Positions 53,138-62,966 of a stretch of 64,000 nucleotides of DNA are shown here, piece after piece. The translations under genes and the position numbers were made by a program. The notes below the pieces were generated by a model that was not told the DNA's origin, did not search any database, and saw nothing but the letters and a program-made list of their open reading frames with translations. Location: contig NZ_AQWP01000002.1 of the NCBI RefSeq assembly GCF_000375585.1, positions 1-64,000 on the forward strand, read 5' to 3'. Within the stretch, counting starts at the first letter, position 1, and each line of letters begins with the position of its first letter. Source of the stretch: Sinorhizobium meliloti 4H41. Lineage in GTDB: Bacteria > Pseudomonadota > Alphaproteobacteria > Rhizobiales > Rhizobiaceae.

Positions 53138-54547
53138 ATGACGACTGCGAATGAAGTTCTGAAGCAGATCAAGGAAAACGACGTCAAATTCGTAGACCTG
53201 CGCTTTACCGACCCCAAAGGCAAGCTGCAGCACGTGACGATGGATGTCGTCTGCGTCGACGAAGACATGTTCGCCGACGGCGTCATGTTCGACGGTTCCT
53301 CGATCGGCGGCTGGAAAGCTATCAACGAATCCGACATGGTGCTCATGCCCGATCCGGAAACGGCGCATATGGACCCGTTCTTCGCCCAGTCTACCATGGT
53401 CATCTTCTGCGACATTCTCGATCCGGTTTCGGGCGAAGCCTATAACCGCGATCCGCGCGGCACGGCCAAGAAGGCAGAAGCCTACCTCAAGGCGTCCGGC
53501 ATCGGCGACACCATCTTCGTAGGTCCGGAAGCGGAATTCTTCGTCTTCGACGACGTCAAGTACAAGGCCGATCCGTACAACACCGGGTTCAAGCTCGACA
53601 GCTCCGAACTTCCCTCCAACGACGACACGGACTACGAGACGGGGAACCTCGGTCACCGCCCCCGCGTCAAGGGCGGCTATTTCCCGGTTCCGCCGGTCGA
53701 CAGCAGCCAGGACATGCGCTCCGAAATGCTGACCGTGCTGTCCGAAATGGGCGTGACGGTGGAAAAGCATCACCACGAAGTGGCAGCGGCGCAGCACGAG
53801 CTCGGCGTCAAGTTCGATGCCCTCGTGCGCAACGCCGACAAGATGCAGATCTACAAATATGTCGTGCACCAGGTCGCCAATGCCTATGGCAAGACCGCGA
53901 CCTTCATGCCGAAGCCGATCTTCGGCGACAACGGCTCGGGCATGCACGTGCATCTCTCGATCTGGAAGGACGGCAAGCCTACCTTTGCCGGCGACGAATA
54001 TGCCGGGCTTTCCGAATCCTGCCTCTATTTCATCGGTGGCATCATCAAGCATGCCAAGGCCCTGAACGCCTTCACCAACCCGTCGACGAACTCCTACAAG
54101 CGCCTCGTCCCGGGTTATGAAGCACCGGTTCTGCTTGCCTATTCGGCCCGCAACCGCTCGGCCTCCTGCCGCATCCCCTTCGGCACCAACCCGAAGGCGA
54201 AGCGCGTCGAAGTCCGCTTCCCCGATCCGACGGCGAACCCCTACCTCGCCTTTGCCGCCATGCTGATGGCCGGTCTCGACGGCATCAAGAACAAGCTTCA
54301 CCCCGGCAAGGCCATGGACAAGGACCTCTACGACCTGCCGCCGAAGGAACTGAAGAAGATCCCGACCGTCTGCGGCAGCTTGCGCGAAGCGCTCGAAAGC
54401 CTCGACAAGGACCGCAAGTTCCTGACCGCCGGCGGCGTTTTCGACGATGACCAGATCGACTCCTTCATCGAACTGAAGATGCAGGAAGTCATGCGCTTCG
54501 AAATGACGCCGCACCCGGTCGAGTACGACATGTACTATTCCGTCTGA
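53138..54547 (+). CDS. glnA: Glutamine synthetase type I
   Basis: A 469-residue GSI, the main ammonia-assimilation enzyme (glutamate + NH3 + ATP to glutamine). [19 protein letters not shown], the metal-binding [14 protein letters not shown], and [18 protein letters not shown] (NGSGMHVH) are typical. Adenylylation Tyr398 lies in [13 protein letters not shown] 53138 opens MTTANEVL; three codons upstream are also open. Controlled through PII/GlnE and the upstream NtrC promoter. Confidence 0.98.
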   Translation: MTTANEVLKQIKENDVKFVDLRFTDPKGKLQHVTMDVVCVDEDMFADGVMFDGSSIGGWKAINESDMVLMPDPETAHMDPFFAQSTMVIFCDILDPVSGEAYNRDPRGTAKKAEAYLKASGIGDTIFVGPEAEFFVFDDVKYKADPYNTGFKLDSSELPSNDDTDYETGNLGHRPRVKGGYFPVPPVDSSQDMRSEMLTVLSEMGVTVEKHHHEVAAAQHELGVKFDALVRNADKMQIYKYVVHQVANAYGKTATFMPKPIFGDNGSGMHVHLSIWKDGKPTFAGDEYAGLSESCLYFIGGIIKHAKALNAFTNPSTNSYKRLVPGYEAPVLLAYSARNRSASCRIPFGTNPKAKRVEVRFPDPTANPYLAFAAMLMAGLDGIKNKLHPGKAMDKDLYDLPPKELKKIPTVCGSLREALESLDKDRKFLTAGGVFDDDQIDSFIELKMQEVMRFEMTPHPVEYDMYYSV

Positions 54548-54598
54548 TGGCGGAGCGGACGGCCCTCACAGGTTCTGTCCATGCAAGATGAAACGAGG

Positions 54599-54630
54599 AA
54601 GGCGGGTTTCATCCGAAGCCCGCCTTTTCA
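54599..54630 (+). terminator. Rho-independent terminator of glnA
   Basis: AAGGCGGG (54599-54606) pairs with CCCGCCTT (54619-54626), a perfect 8-bp stem continuing into a TTTT tract, 52 bp after the glnA stop. Confidence 0.85.
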
Positions 54631-54727
54631 GTTCGACGCCGATGGAAGCCTCGCTACCGGAGGACCGGACCTCTTGATGTTCCATATGCGACAACCCAGA
54701 TAACTGTCTGAAAGGATGTGTTGCGTC

Positions 54728-55057
54728 ATGAAACAAAGAAACGCCAAGTTTGAGATCGGACAGGTGGTTCGCCATCGGATGTTCCCGTTCCGCGGCGTCG
54801 TCTTCGACGTCGACCCGGAATATGCGAACACCGAAGAATGGTGGAATGCGATTCCGCAGGAGATCCGGCCCGAAAAGGACCAGCCCTTCTATCACCTGTT
54901 TGCTGAGAACGATGAAAGCGAATACGTCGCCTATGTTTCGGAACAGAACCTCGTTTCCGATGACAGCGACAGGCCGATCCGGCACCCCCAGGTGGACGCT
55001 CTGTTCGAAAAGGCCGACGCCGGACACTACAAGCCGAAGGCCACCTATCAGCATTAG
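54728..55057 (+). CDS. hspQ: Heat-shock protein HspQ
   Basis: A 109-residue HspQ/YccV hemimethylated-DNA-binding-fold protein: KFEIGQVVRHRMFPFRGVVF, DVDPEYANTEEWWNAIPQE, PFYHLFAENDESEYVAYVSE. HspQ modulates Lon protease and DnaA turnover in enterics. The start ATG 54728 is taken because MKQRNAKF is the conserved beginning; AAGGA is 12 bases upstream, and an earlier ATG (54716) overlaps the ribosome site. Confidence 0.92.
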   Translation: MKQRNAKFEIGQVVRHRMFPFRGVVFDVDPEYANTEEWWNAIPQEIRPEKDQPFYHLFAENDESEYVAYVSEQNLVSDDSDRPIRHPQVDALFEKADAGHYKPKATYQH

Positions 55058-55103
55058 AGCGGAATGAGCAAAAGGTGCGTGCGGGTAGCTACCGCATCCG
55101 CTC
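55057..55103 (-). repeat. Degenerate palindromic intergenic repeat
   Basis: GAGCGGAATG (55057-55066) and GCATCCGCTC (55094-55103) form imperfect inverted ends, with GCACC-TTTTGCTC on the minus strand between. Same family as 28930-28971, opposite orientation. Confidence 0.5.
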
Positions 55104-55164
55104 GGCGCCGGGCTGAAAATGCGCAGAGTGGCCGCAACTTCGCCGGCGGAAGCAGGTACGAAGA

Positions 55165-55198
55165 CGCCCGGCTCGGTGTGAACCGAGCCGGGCGTTTT
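55165..55198 (+). terminator. Strong hairpin between hspQ and ialB-like gene
   Basis: CGCCCGGCTCGG (55165-55176) and CCGAGCCGGGCG (55183-55194) pair perfectly over 12 bp, followed by TTTT on plus. It lies between two convergent genes and could serve both, but the U-tract favours the plus strand. Confidence 0.8.
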
Positions 55199-55220
55199 AC
55201 CTGTTCAGAGAAGCTGACGA

Positions 55221-55850
55221 TTACTGCTGTTTGGCAGCCTTCTGCGCCTCTTCCAGCTTCTTGCGGGCGTCTTCTGCCTTCTTCTGCATCTCTTCCTGCA
55301 GCAGGCGCTGACGCTCTTCAAGCTGGGACTGCTCGATCGGTTCGCCGTCGAAAACGCCGGTGAAGCCTTCGAGCGTCATCTTGATGGGGTTCGGAGCGCG
55401 CTGGAAGTTGACGGAGGTGAAGACGACCTCGTTGCCCTTCTTCAGCTGCGCGATAAGCGCGTCGGAGAGCGGCGCTTCGGCAACGCACTTGTCGGGCATG
55501 CAGATCGCGTAGTCGAGCTTGACGCCCTTGCCACCGTCGATCTGCATCTGAACGCCGGGCGGGATCATGCGCGCGGACGGTACGGAAACCTGCATGACCT
55601 TGCGATTGACCTTGCCGGAGACGGTAATGAGGCCGACGGCCGTCACCAGCTGGCCGTTATTGGCGGTGAGCAGGTTCTGGACGATGCAGACATCGTTGTC
55701 TTCCTGCTTGGTGCAGACCTTGAACCAACCCTGCGGCGGCTTGCCTCCCGCCTGCTGCGCGGATGCGACGTTCGGCGCACCGGCTGCTGCGAAAGAAAGC
55801 GCCAGCGCTGCCAATTCCGCGCGTGTGGTGAAGTTCGACTTGAAGATCAT
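55221..55850 (-). CDS. Invasion-associated locus B (IalB) family protein
   Basis: A 209-residue secreted protein. Signal peptide to about residue 32 (AAGAPNVASAQQ). The IalB domain runs from GWFKVCTKQEDNDVCIVQN through ISVSGKVNRKVMQV-like strands to LSDALIAQLKKGNEVVFTSV, with two Cys pairs (KVCTK..DVCIV and YAICMPDKCVAEA). A Lys/Glu/Ala-rich coiled tail follows (residues 175-209). IalB-type proteins were first tied to host-cell invasion in Bartonella; their role in rhizobia is unclear. Confidence 0.9.
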   Translation of the reverse strand: MIFKSNFTTRAELAALALSFAAAGAPNVASAQQAGGKPPQGWFKVCTKQEDNDVCIVQNLLTANNGQLVTAVGLITVSGKVNRKVMQVSVPSARMIPPGVQMQIDGGKGVKLDYAICMPDKCVAEAPLSDALIAQLKKGNEVVFTSVNFQRAPNPIKMTLEGFTGVFDGEPIEQSQLEERQRLLQEEMQKKAEDARKKLEEAQKAAKQQ

Positions 55851-56169
55851 TGTGATTCCGTCTCCTGAAATCCGGTCACGGAACAGAGTTCCGCAGAGTG
55901 AGTATCGTCAGCCGCCGTTGTCCTGTTGGCCAAATGAGGCATTTGAATGGCCCCGATTCCGGAAACACCTGTTACATTGGCTCGTGCGGTTTATCCAGTG
56001 TTTGTTGCGATTTTGTGCAATCATTTGCTTTGAGCGGCCCTTTCGAACCGGCGAGGGATGTGGCAGGAGCCTGCTTTGTTCTTTTCCCGACCCGGCGCCG
56101 GTTGGAAATGCGCTCCCGCATTGATACCTTGCGCGGAATCGGCCTGTTGAATCCCCACGGGAGGTGAAG
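55851..56169. other. 319-bp gap upstream of the solute-binding protein gene
   Basis: Divergent promoter region for the ialB-like gene and the solute-binding protein. Lower GC between 55960 and 56040. No RNA or ORF is supported. Confidence 0.45.
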
Positions 56170-57984
56170 TTGCGCGCAGTTGTTTCCGGCCTGGTGATGC
56201 TCCTGGCAGCCAGCATGTTTGCCAATGGCGCTCTGGCCGCGCCTGTGCATGCGATCGCCATGCATGGCGAACCCGCCTTGCCTGCCGATTTCAAGCACTT
56301 CCCTTATGTCAACCCGCAGGTAAAGAAGGGCGGGAAGGTCGCCTACGGGGTCGTCGGCACGTTCGACAGCCTCAATCCCTTCATTTTGAAGAGCATGCGC
56401 ACGACCGCGCGCGGCATGTGGGACCCGGGCTTTGGCAACCTGGTCTACGAATCCCTCATGCAGCGCTCGCAGGACGAGCCATTCACGATGTACGGCCTGC
56501 TCGCCGAAACCGTCGAATGGGACGATGACCGCACCTTCATCCAGTTCAACCTCAATCCCAAGGCGCGCTGGGCCGACGGCCGGCCGGTGAGCGCCGAAGA
56601 CGTGATCTTCACCTTCGAATTGTTGCGCGACAAAGGGCGCGCACCCTTCAGCAACCGCCTCTCCAAGGTTGCGAAGATGGAGAAGGTCGGGGAACGTGGC
56701 GTGCGCTTCACCTTCACCGAGGAGGCCGATCGCGAGATTCCGCTGTTGCTGGGACTTTCGCCCGTGCTGCCGAAGCATGCGATCGACGTCGAGACGTTCG
56801 ATCGGACGAGCCTGGAGCCACCGCTCGGCTCCGGTCCCTACCGGGTCGCGGAAGTCAGGCCTGGCGAACGGATCGTCTATCGCCGCAACCCCGACTATTG
56901 GGCCAAGGATCTGCCCTCGAAGGTGGGCCTCGACAATTACGATGAGATCTCCGTCGAATATTTCCTGCAGGAGAACACCCTGTTTGAGGCCTTCAAGAAG
57001 GGTGTGGTGGACATCTACGCCGAGGGCAGCGCAACGAAATGGGCCCGCGCCTACGATTTTCCCGCCGTTCGCAGCGGCGACGTGATCAAGGAAACGTTCA
57101 AGCCGAAGACACCGTCCGGCATGCTCGGCTTCGTCTTCAATACGCGCAGGCCGATGTTCGACAACATCAAGCTCAGGCAGGGGCTCGCTCTCGTTTTCGA
57201 CTTCGAATGGGTCAACAAGAATCTCTTCGACGGCGCCTATACGCGTACGCAGAGTTATTGGCAGAATTCGACACTTTCCTTCCTCGGGGTGGCGGCTGAC
57301 AATCGTGAACTGGACCTCATGGGGGACGTGAGGGAGCGCATCAATCCGGCGATCCTCGACGGCACCTACCGGCTCCCCGTGACGGACGGCTCGGGTCGCG
57401 ATCGCAACGTGCTCCGGGAAGCGGTGACGCTTCTTCGCGAAGCGGGCTACTCCATCAAGGACGGCAAGATGGTCGACGCCAAGGGTACGCCGCTCGCTTT
57501 CGAGATCATGAGCCAGAATGCCGGCCAGGAGAAGGTTGCGCTTGCCTATCAGCGATTTCTCGCGCCGCTCGGCATCGCAGCGAGGGTTCGCACCGTCGAC
57601 GATTCACAATATCAGTTGCGCAGCCAATCCTTCGATTTCGACGTCATCATCAAATCCTTCCCCTCGTCGCTCTCCCCCGGTCTCGAACAGATCAATCGCT
57701 GGAGTTCGCAGACTCGGGACCGGCAAGGCAGCGACAACTTCGCCGGCGTCGCCGACAAGGACGTCGATAAACTGATCAACAACATCCTGCAGGCGCGCAA
57801 CCCCGAGGACTTCACCGCCGCCGTTCGTGCGCACGACCGGCTCCTCGTCAACAATTCCTATCTTGTTCCGCTTTACCATCTCGATGCGCAATGGATTGCC
57901 CGGTGGAAGCATATCGGCCGGCCGACGACGGTACCGCTTTACGGTTATCAGTTGCCGAGTTGGTGGGACGAGCGTGTTCAGTAG
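56170..57984 (+). CDS. Family-5 extracellular solute-binding protein (YejA-like), orphan
   Basis: A 604-residue periplasmic binding protein of a peptide/microcin-C-type ABC importer. Signal MRAVVSGLVMLLAASMFANG to about residue 25; then VAYGVVGTFDSLNPFILKSM, GNLVYESLMQRSQDEPFTMY and PLGSGPYRVAEVRPGERIVY, which follow YejA. I chose the TTG at 56170, with GGGAGG 5 bases before it; the GTG at 56164 adds two codons but would overlap that site. No permease or ATPase genes lie nearby. Confidence 0.9.
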   Translation: MRAVVSGLVMLLAASMFANGALAAPVHAIAMHGEPALPADFKHFPYVNPQVKKGGKVAYGVVGTFDSLNPFILKSMRTTARGMWDPGFGNLVYESLMQRSQDEPFTMYGLLAETVEWDDDRTFIQFNLNPKARWADGRPVSAEDVIFTFELLRDKGRAPFSNRLSKVAKMEKVGERGVRFTFTEEADREIPLLLGLSPVLPKHAIDVETFDRTSLEPPLGSGPYRVAEVRPGERIVYRRNPDYWAKDLPSKVGLDNYDEISVEYFLQENTLFEAFKKGVVDIYAEGSATKWARAYDFPAVRSGDVIKETFKPKTPSGMLGFVFNTRRPMFDNIKLRQGLALVFDFEWVNKNLFDGAYTRTQSYWQNSTLSFLGVAADNRELDLMGDVRERINPAILDGTYRLPVTDGSGRDRNVLREAVTLLREAGYSIKDGKMVDAKGTPLAFEIMSQNAGQEKVALAYQRFLAPLGIAARVRTVDDSQYQLRSQSFDFDVIIKSFPSSLSPGLEQINRWSSQTRDRQGSDNFAGVADKDVDKLINNILQARNPEDFTAAVRAHDRLLVNNSYLVPLYHLDAQWIARWKHIGRPTTVPLYGYQLPSWWDERVQ

Positions 57985-58066
57985 GCCGGCACCCGTTCGC
58001 TGATGCATTGAAAGATGTTTCCGGCCGGCCTATGTCGCAGTTTTGGTAAAGCGAAAGGCCGGCACC

Positions 58067-58732
58067 ATGGAAACCGTCAATATCGATATCGTCTCGGACG
58101 TCGTATGCCCCTGGTGCTATCTCGGCAAGAATCGCCTCGACCAGGCGATCGCCAATGTCGCCGGCGAGATCAACGTCGCTATCCAGTGGCGTCCCTACCA
58201 GCTCAATCCCGATCTGCCGCCGCAAGGCGTCGACCATAAAGAGCACCTGGCGGCCAAGCTCGGCGGTCAGGCCGCGGTCGACGAGGCGCACCGGATGCTC
58301 GAAGGCCTCGGTGTGGAAGACGGCATCGCCTTCGATTTCGATGCCGTCAAGGTCAGCCCGAACACGCTCGATGCGCACCGGCTGATCCGCTGGGCCGCGA
58401 CCGGCGGCGAAGCGGCGCAGGACCAGGTGGTGAGCCTGCTGTTCAAGGCGAATTTCGAAGAGGGTCGCAACCTCGGCGACCATGCCGTCCTCCTCCACAT
58501 CGCCGAACAGGCGGGCCTCGAAAGGCCGGTTATCGCGGCCCTCCTCGCTTCAGACGCCGATAAGGACGCCGTAAGGCAGGAAATCGGCATGGCCCGGGAA
58601 ATCGGCGTGACCGGCGTTCCCTGCTTCATCATCGAGCAGCAATATGCGGTCATGGGGGCGCAGTCGGTCGAGGTGCTGACCAGCGCTTTGCGCGAGATCG
58701 CGCAGATGAAAGCCGAGCATCCGGCTCACTGA
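58067..58732 (+). CDS. FrnE-type DsbA-fold oxidoreductase
   Basis: A 221-residue thioredoxin-fold protein with the active site DVVCPWCYLGKNRL (C-P-W-C, residues 13-16), the DsbA helical insert and the conserved GVTGVPCFIIEQQYAVMGAQ. FrnE-type proteins are cytoplasmic dithiol oxidoreductases or isomerases linked to oxidative stress; no signal peptide is present. GAAAGG is upstream of the ATG 58067. Between the solute-binding gene and an AraC gene. Confidence 0.92.
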   Translation: METVNIDIVSDVVCPWCYLGKNRLDQAIANVAGEINVAIQWRPYQLNPDLPPQGVDHKEHLAAKLGGQAAVDEAHRMLEGLGVEDGIAFDFDAVKVSPNTLDAHRLIRWAATGGEAAQDQVVSLLFKANFEEGRNLGDHAVLLHIAEQAGLERPVIAALLASDADKDAVRQEIGMAREIGVTGVPCFIIEQQYAVMGAQSVEVLTSALREIAQMKAEHPAH

Positions 58733-58820
58733 GCTTGCGTAGAGAGCAAATTCCGCGTGGAACGGCGGCGTTTCACCGTATCGGGAGAACCTTCTTTTCC
58801 GCGCGGTTAGCCACAACCGG

Positions 58821-59837
58821 TCATTTCCGATCGGTCCGGAAGCGGGATGGCGCTACTCCCGTCCAGCGTTTGAACGCGCGGGTGAAATGCGCGGAATCAC
58901 TGTAGCCTACCCTTAAGGCGATGTCGGTCATGCTATGAACACCTTCGCAGATCAACCGGATTGCCTCACTGCGGCGCGTGTCATCAAGCAACTCCTCGAA
59001 ATCGACGCCGCAAAACTTGAGGCGCCGCTGCAGGGACCGAGCCGACATGCCAAGGGTTCTCGCGACGGTCTCCAGTCCAAGCGCATGACCATCGGACAGC
59101 CTTTCGCTGAGCATCTTCGCCGCCTCTACCGCGGAAGCTAGGGCCTCTGTCGCCTTCGAAGGCCGAGTTCCGGCGGTTTTGAGAGGTAGGTCGAGCAACT
59201 CCCGATCGAACTCGATCATGTCGTGGTCGCATCCCGTTTCGATGTTGGACCCCAAGCACTCCTCCAGCGCCGCGTTTCCGAGCATTCTCGAAGCTGTCAG
59301 CCGAACCCTTATCGCGGAGGGTTCGCCGGCCATAAGCGGCACTTTGCGAAGTACCGCCAGGCTGCCGAAGATGAACTGCCGGGGATCGAACTCGTAACGG
59401 TCCGCGAAGCGGAAGACAATTCGAGCGGTTTTGCCTTCCGTCATGAAGCGTACCTCCGATCCGCGGTGGATGGTAGGCACGTTGACGGTCGCGAGCGCGC
59501 ATGCGGCGGCCACGTCTCTTGCCGCGAGAACCGATTGTCCCCACACGCCGAGATCGCGGAGTTCAGTCATGAAGCCGACATGCGCGCCCGCGAACGGATC
59601 CGCCGCAACCTTCGCCAGCTCGTTGGCCATGTGAAAGCACTGGGCGCGGGGAAGCCAGCCGTCTGCGTTCTGGAACACGTTCGGCGAGATGCCGAGGCGA
59701 TCGCAGAATTCGATCGCCGAGACACCGCGTTGGGCCAGATAGGGCGCAATTGGCAGGAAAGCCCTGATCCTGATCGAGGGTGCAGGATTCAACATTCGGG
59801 GACCAAACTTGGCATGAAAAGGCAAGACGAAATACAC
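58821..59837 (-). CDS. AraC-family transcriptional regulator
   Basis: A 338-residue regulator. N-terminal arabinose-binding-type domain (ISPNVFQNADGWLPRAQCFH, then IHRGSEVRFMTEGKTARIVF) and C-terminal AraC HTH with TLGMSARSLQRRLKFCGVDF and IALRVGYSDSAHFTRAFKRW. This is the OruR/ArgR-like AraC class. Divergent from the DUF1254 gene at 60009 with 171 bp between, so that gene is a possible target. Confidence 0.9.
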   Translation of the reverse strand: MYFVLPFHAKFGPRMLNPAPSIRIRAFLPIAPYLAQRGVSAIEFCDRLGISPNVFQNADGWLPRAQCFHMANELAKVAADPFAGAHVGFMTELRDLGVWGQSVLAARDVAAACALATVNVPTIHRGSEVRFMTEGKTARIVFRFADRYEFDPRQFIFGSLAVLRKVPLMAGEPSAIRVRLTASRMLGNAALEECLGSNIETGCDHDMIEFDRELLDLPLKTAGTRPSKATEALASAVEAAKMLSERLSDGHALGLETVARTLGMSARSLQRRLKFCGVDFEELLDDTRRSEAIRLICEGVHSMTDIALRVGYSDSAHFTRAFKRWTGVAPSRFRTDRK

Positions 59838-60008
59838 GCACTATAGCAGTATGCAACTTCGTTGGAAATCTTTCGCGATTAAGTTGTCGTAGCAAGATTT
59901 CTCCGGCGTTTTGGCGGGGTCTATTACCTTATGGCGGCCGTTACGCCGTGATCTGCATCGACCGAACTTGAAGCATTTCGTCACAAATCGATATTATCGG
60001 AGGGTACA

Positions 60009-61451
60009 ATGAATATTACGCGCCGTGAATTGACGGTGGCCGGTCTCGGCCTGATGGCGGCGGGCTCCATAGGTTCGCCGGCGACCGCCCGCGATGGGCT
60101 GGTCGCGAATTTGCCGGAGGGTCTCGACGAGTTCGCATCGGCCGTGGAGGCTTACATCTATGCCTATCCTCTTGTGACCATGGAGATCACCAGGCGTGTG
60201 ATCACCAACGTCGCCGAGACCGAAGGAACCCGGGGCCCGATGGGGCATATCATCAAGCTGCGCCGATATCCGGACGCCAAGTTCCGTGACGTGACGGCGC
60301 CCAACGCCGATACGCTCTATACGACCGCATTCTTCGACGTCGGTGATGAACCGTGGGTGGTCAGCCTGCCCGACCTGAACGATCGCTATGCCCTGTTTCC
60401 GATGCTGGATGGCTGGACGACCGTGTTCGACGTTCCCGGAAAGCGGACCACGGGCACGGGCGCACAGACCTTCGTGGTTACCGGTCCCGGATGGGAAGGC
60501 GCGCTCCCGGAAGGGGTCAAGCAATACAAGTCTCCGACGAGTATCGTCTGGTTGCTCGGGCGCATCTACTGCACCGGAACCCCAGAAGACTACGCCGAAG
60601 TCCACAAGCTGCAGGATGAAGTGAAGCTCTACCCCTTGAGCGCCTGGGGAAAGGACTGGAAAGCGCCCCCAGGCAAGGTCGATCCGGCGATCGACATGAA
60701 GACCGCCGTTCGCGAGCAGGTCAACAATATGGACGCCGTCGAATACTTCACGCTGTTCGCTGAACTCTTGAAACGGAATCCGCCCACCGACGCAGATGCG
60801 CCCATGGTGGCCAAGCTTGCTGAACTGGGCATTGTTCCCGGCCGGGATTTCGACAAGACCAAGTTCGATCCAGCCTTCGCAAAGCGCGTCCCCGAGGTCG
60901 GTTTTGCGCGCATCATGATGCACTTCAAATTCAGCGATGGCGACGTTCAGGACATCGACGGCTGGGGCTTCACCACGAAAACAGGCATCTACGGCACAAA
61001 TTATCTCCAGCGTGCCTTGATCACCGCGATCGGGCTTGGGGCAAACCGGCCACAGGATGCGATCTACCCCACCTCGCTGAAGTCCGACAGCGGCGTGATC
61101 AAGCGGGCATACGATGGATCCGAGAAATACGTCCTGACTTTCAAGAAGGGGCTTACGCCGCCGGTTTCGGGTTTCTGGTCCTTGACCATGTATGATGCGG
61201 AGTACTTCTTCGTCGACAATCCGCTCGATCGCTATTCGATCAGCGCTCGGCAACCGCTCAAGGCCAATCCGGATGGCTCGATCGACCTGCTGATTCAGCA
61301 TGAATCCCCGGGACCGGACATGGAATCAAACTGGCTGCCGGCCCCCAAGGGAAAATTTATCCTCATGATGCGCCTGTATTGGCCTGACGAGGGCAATCCC
61401 TCCATTATCGACGGTTCCTGGACGATACCGCCCGTGAAGAAGGTGAGTTGA
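60009..61451 (+). CDS. DUF1254/DUF1214 exported protein
   Basis: A 480-residue protein with a twin-arginine-type leader (ITRRELTVAGLGLMAAGSIG). DUF1254 occupies roughly residues 40-170 (EAYIYAYPLVTMEITRRVIT; PNADTLYTTAFFDVGDEPWV) and DUF1214 the C-terminal part (FWSLTMYDAEYFFVDNPLDR). Proteins with this pair are secreted, widespread in soil bacteria and lack an established function. GGAGGGTACA is before the ATG. Divergent from an AraC gene; a lipoprotein hydrolase follows. Confidence 0.9.
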   Translation: MNITRRELTVAGLGLMAAGSIGSPATARDGLVANLPEGLDEFASAVEAYIYAYPLVTMEITRRVITNVAETEGTRGPMGHIIKLRRYPDAKFRDVTAPNADTLYTTAFFDVGDEPWVVSLPDLNDRYALFPMLDGWTTVFDVPGKRTTGTGAQTFVVTGPGWEGALPEGVKQYKSPTSIVWLLGRIYCTGTPEDYAEVHKLQDEVKLYPLSAWGKDWKAPPGKVDPAIDMKTAVREQVNNMDAVEYFTLFAELLKRNPPTDADAPMVAKLAELGIVPGRDFDKTKFDPAFAKRVPEVGFARIMMHFKFSDGDVQDIDGWGFTTKTGIYGTNYLQRALITAIGLGANRPQDAIYPTSLKSDSGVIKRAYDGSEKYVLTFKKGLTPPVSGFWSLTMYDAEYFFVDNPLDRYSISARQPLKANPDGSIDLLIQHESPGPDMESNWLPAPKGKFILMMRLYWPDEGNPSIIDGSWTIPPVKKVS

Positions 61452-61551
61452 TGTCTGTATTGGGCGCTTGAGAACCTGGGAGCGGCGAATTGTTCGATCG
61501 CCGCTCCTCTTCCTGCCGGCGTGGATACGGTATTTTACAGGAGTAATCGAT

Positions 61552-62790
61552 TTGGCGCGGCACCTTAACCGGAACGCCAGGGGCGGCGTACCATCATGGC
61601 CGTCTTTGCCGTGCGTCTTGTGCCTGATGCTGCTCTCCGCATGTGCGGGCCGCCCGACAGGGGTGCTCGAGCCGGTAGCGGCCAATCCGTCGGCCGCTCA
61701 AGTCGAGATGCTGGTCACCACCACCCGAGGCAGGGCGGAAAAACCGGGCGAGATGTTCAGCGGCGAGCGCGCGCTTAGCCCGACATTCGCAGACATCACC
61801 GTGTCTATTCCGTCCGACACGGTCCGCAAGGCCGGCGAAGTCGCCTGGCCGCGCAAGCTTCCACCGAATCCCGAGACGGATTTCGCAACACTGAAGGCTG
61901 AGGAAATCGACCGCGGTGCGGCCGAAAAATGGTTGAACAGCCAGGTGCGCAAGAGCCCGGACGGCAGTGTCCTTGTCTTTATCCACGGGTTCAACAACCA
62001 TTTCGAGGATGCGGTTTTCCGTTTCGCGCAGATCGTCCATGACTCGGGCGCGCGCAGTGTCCCGGTGCTCGCGACATGGCCGTCACGCGGGAGTCTGCTG
62101 GCCTATGGCTATGATCGCGAAAGCACCAACTATACTCGCAACGCAGTAGAACGGTTATTCCAGTATCTGGCGCGTGATCCCCAGGTCAAGGAAGTCTCGA
62201 TCCTGGCCCATTCGATGGGAAATTGGCTGGCGCTGGAGTCCTTGCGCCAGATGGCCATCCGCAACGACGGGCTGCCGGCAAAGTTCAGGAATGTCATGCT
62301 GGCGGCGCCGGACGTCGATGTCGACGTCTTCGGTTCGCAGATCGCCGACATGGGCAAGCAACGGCCGCGCTTCACCCTCTTCGTCTCGCGTGACGACCGT
62401 GCGCTCGCCGTTTCGCGTCGCGTATGGGGAAATGTCTCCCGGCTGGGAGCAATCGATCCGGAGCAGTCGCCCTACAAGGAGGAGCTGGCGGCGAATGGGA
62501 TCACCGTCGTCGACCTCACTAAAATCAAGGCAGGCGACAATCTGCACCATACCAAGTTCGCGGAGTCCCCCGAAATCGTACGACTGATCGGTAGCCGCCT
62601 GTCCAGCGGCCAGACCTTGACCGACAGTCGCCTGGGGCTCGGGGACCATATCGTCGCGGCGACCGCCGGGGCCGCCCATTCCGTCGGAACGGCCGCAGGA
62701 CTGGTCGTTGCCGCTCCCGCTGCCCTCGTCGATCAGAACACGCGGCGGAATTACGTTCATCACGTCGACTCATTCGCCGGCGTGAGATGA
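61552..62790 (+). CDS. DUF900 alpha/beta-hydrolase lipoprotein
   Basis: A 412-residue alpha/beta hydrolase of the DUF900 family. The start TTG 61552 has AGGAG at 61539 with 8-base spacing, giving a short signal and lipobox (CLMLLSACAG). An earlier ATG at 61468 would precede an odd leader. Catalytic elements: oxyanion HGFNNHFEDAVFRF, nucleophile LAHSMGNWLALESL, and a late His (GDNLHHTKFAESP). Likely an envelope-anchored esterase or lipase; substrate unknown. Follows the DUF1254 gene by about 100 bp. Confidence 0.87.
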   Translation: MARHLNRNARGGVPSWPSLPCVLCLMLLSACAGRPTGVLEPVAANPSAAQVEMLVTTTRGRAEKPGEMFSGERALSPTFADITVSIPSDTVRKAGEVAWPRKLPPNPETDFATLKAEEIDRGAAEKWLNSQVRKSPDGSVLVFIHGFNNHFEDAVFRFAQIVHDSGARSVPVLATWPSRGSLLAYGYDRESTNYTRNAVERLFQYLARDPQVKEVSILAHSMGNWLALESLRQMAIRNDGLPAKFRNVMLAAPDVDVDVFGSQIADMGKQRPRFTLFVSRDDRALAVSRRVWGNVSRLGAIDPEQSPYKEELAANGITVVDLTKIKAGDNLHHTKFAESPEIVRLIGSRLSSGQTLTDSRLGLGDHIVAATAGAAHSVGTAAGLVVAAPAALVDQNTRRNYVHHVDSFAGVR

Positions 62791-62966
62791 AACACGGCCG
62801 ACATTGCGTGCTGGGGAGCGCCAAGCGGGATCCACATACTGCAACCCCATGTGGTCCACGGCAGACAAGCCGGATCACAGGAAAGCTTATGTCGCGGCGG
62901 CCAGTGGTTTGTAACTTTTCGGCTTTCCGTGCGTTCTGTCGGGCAAGCTGAGGAACGGAGGCAGTG

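Noticed and set aside
53117..54514. 465-codon open frame on minus opposite glnA
   Set aside because: Mirror of glnA codon bias; no family features.
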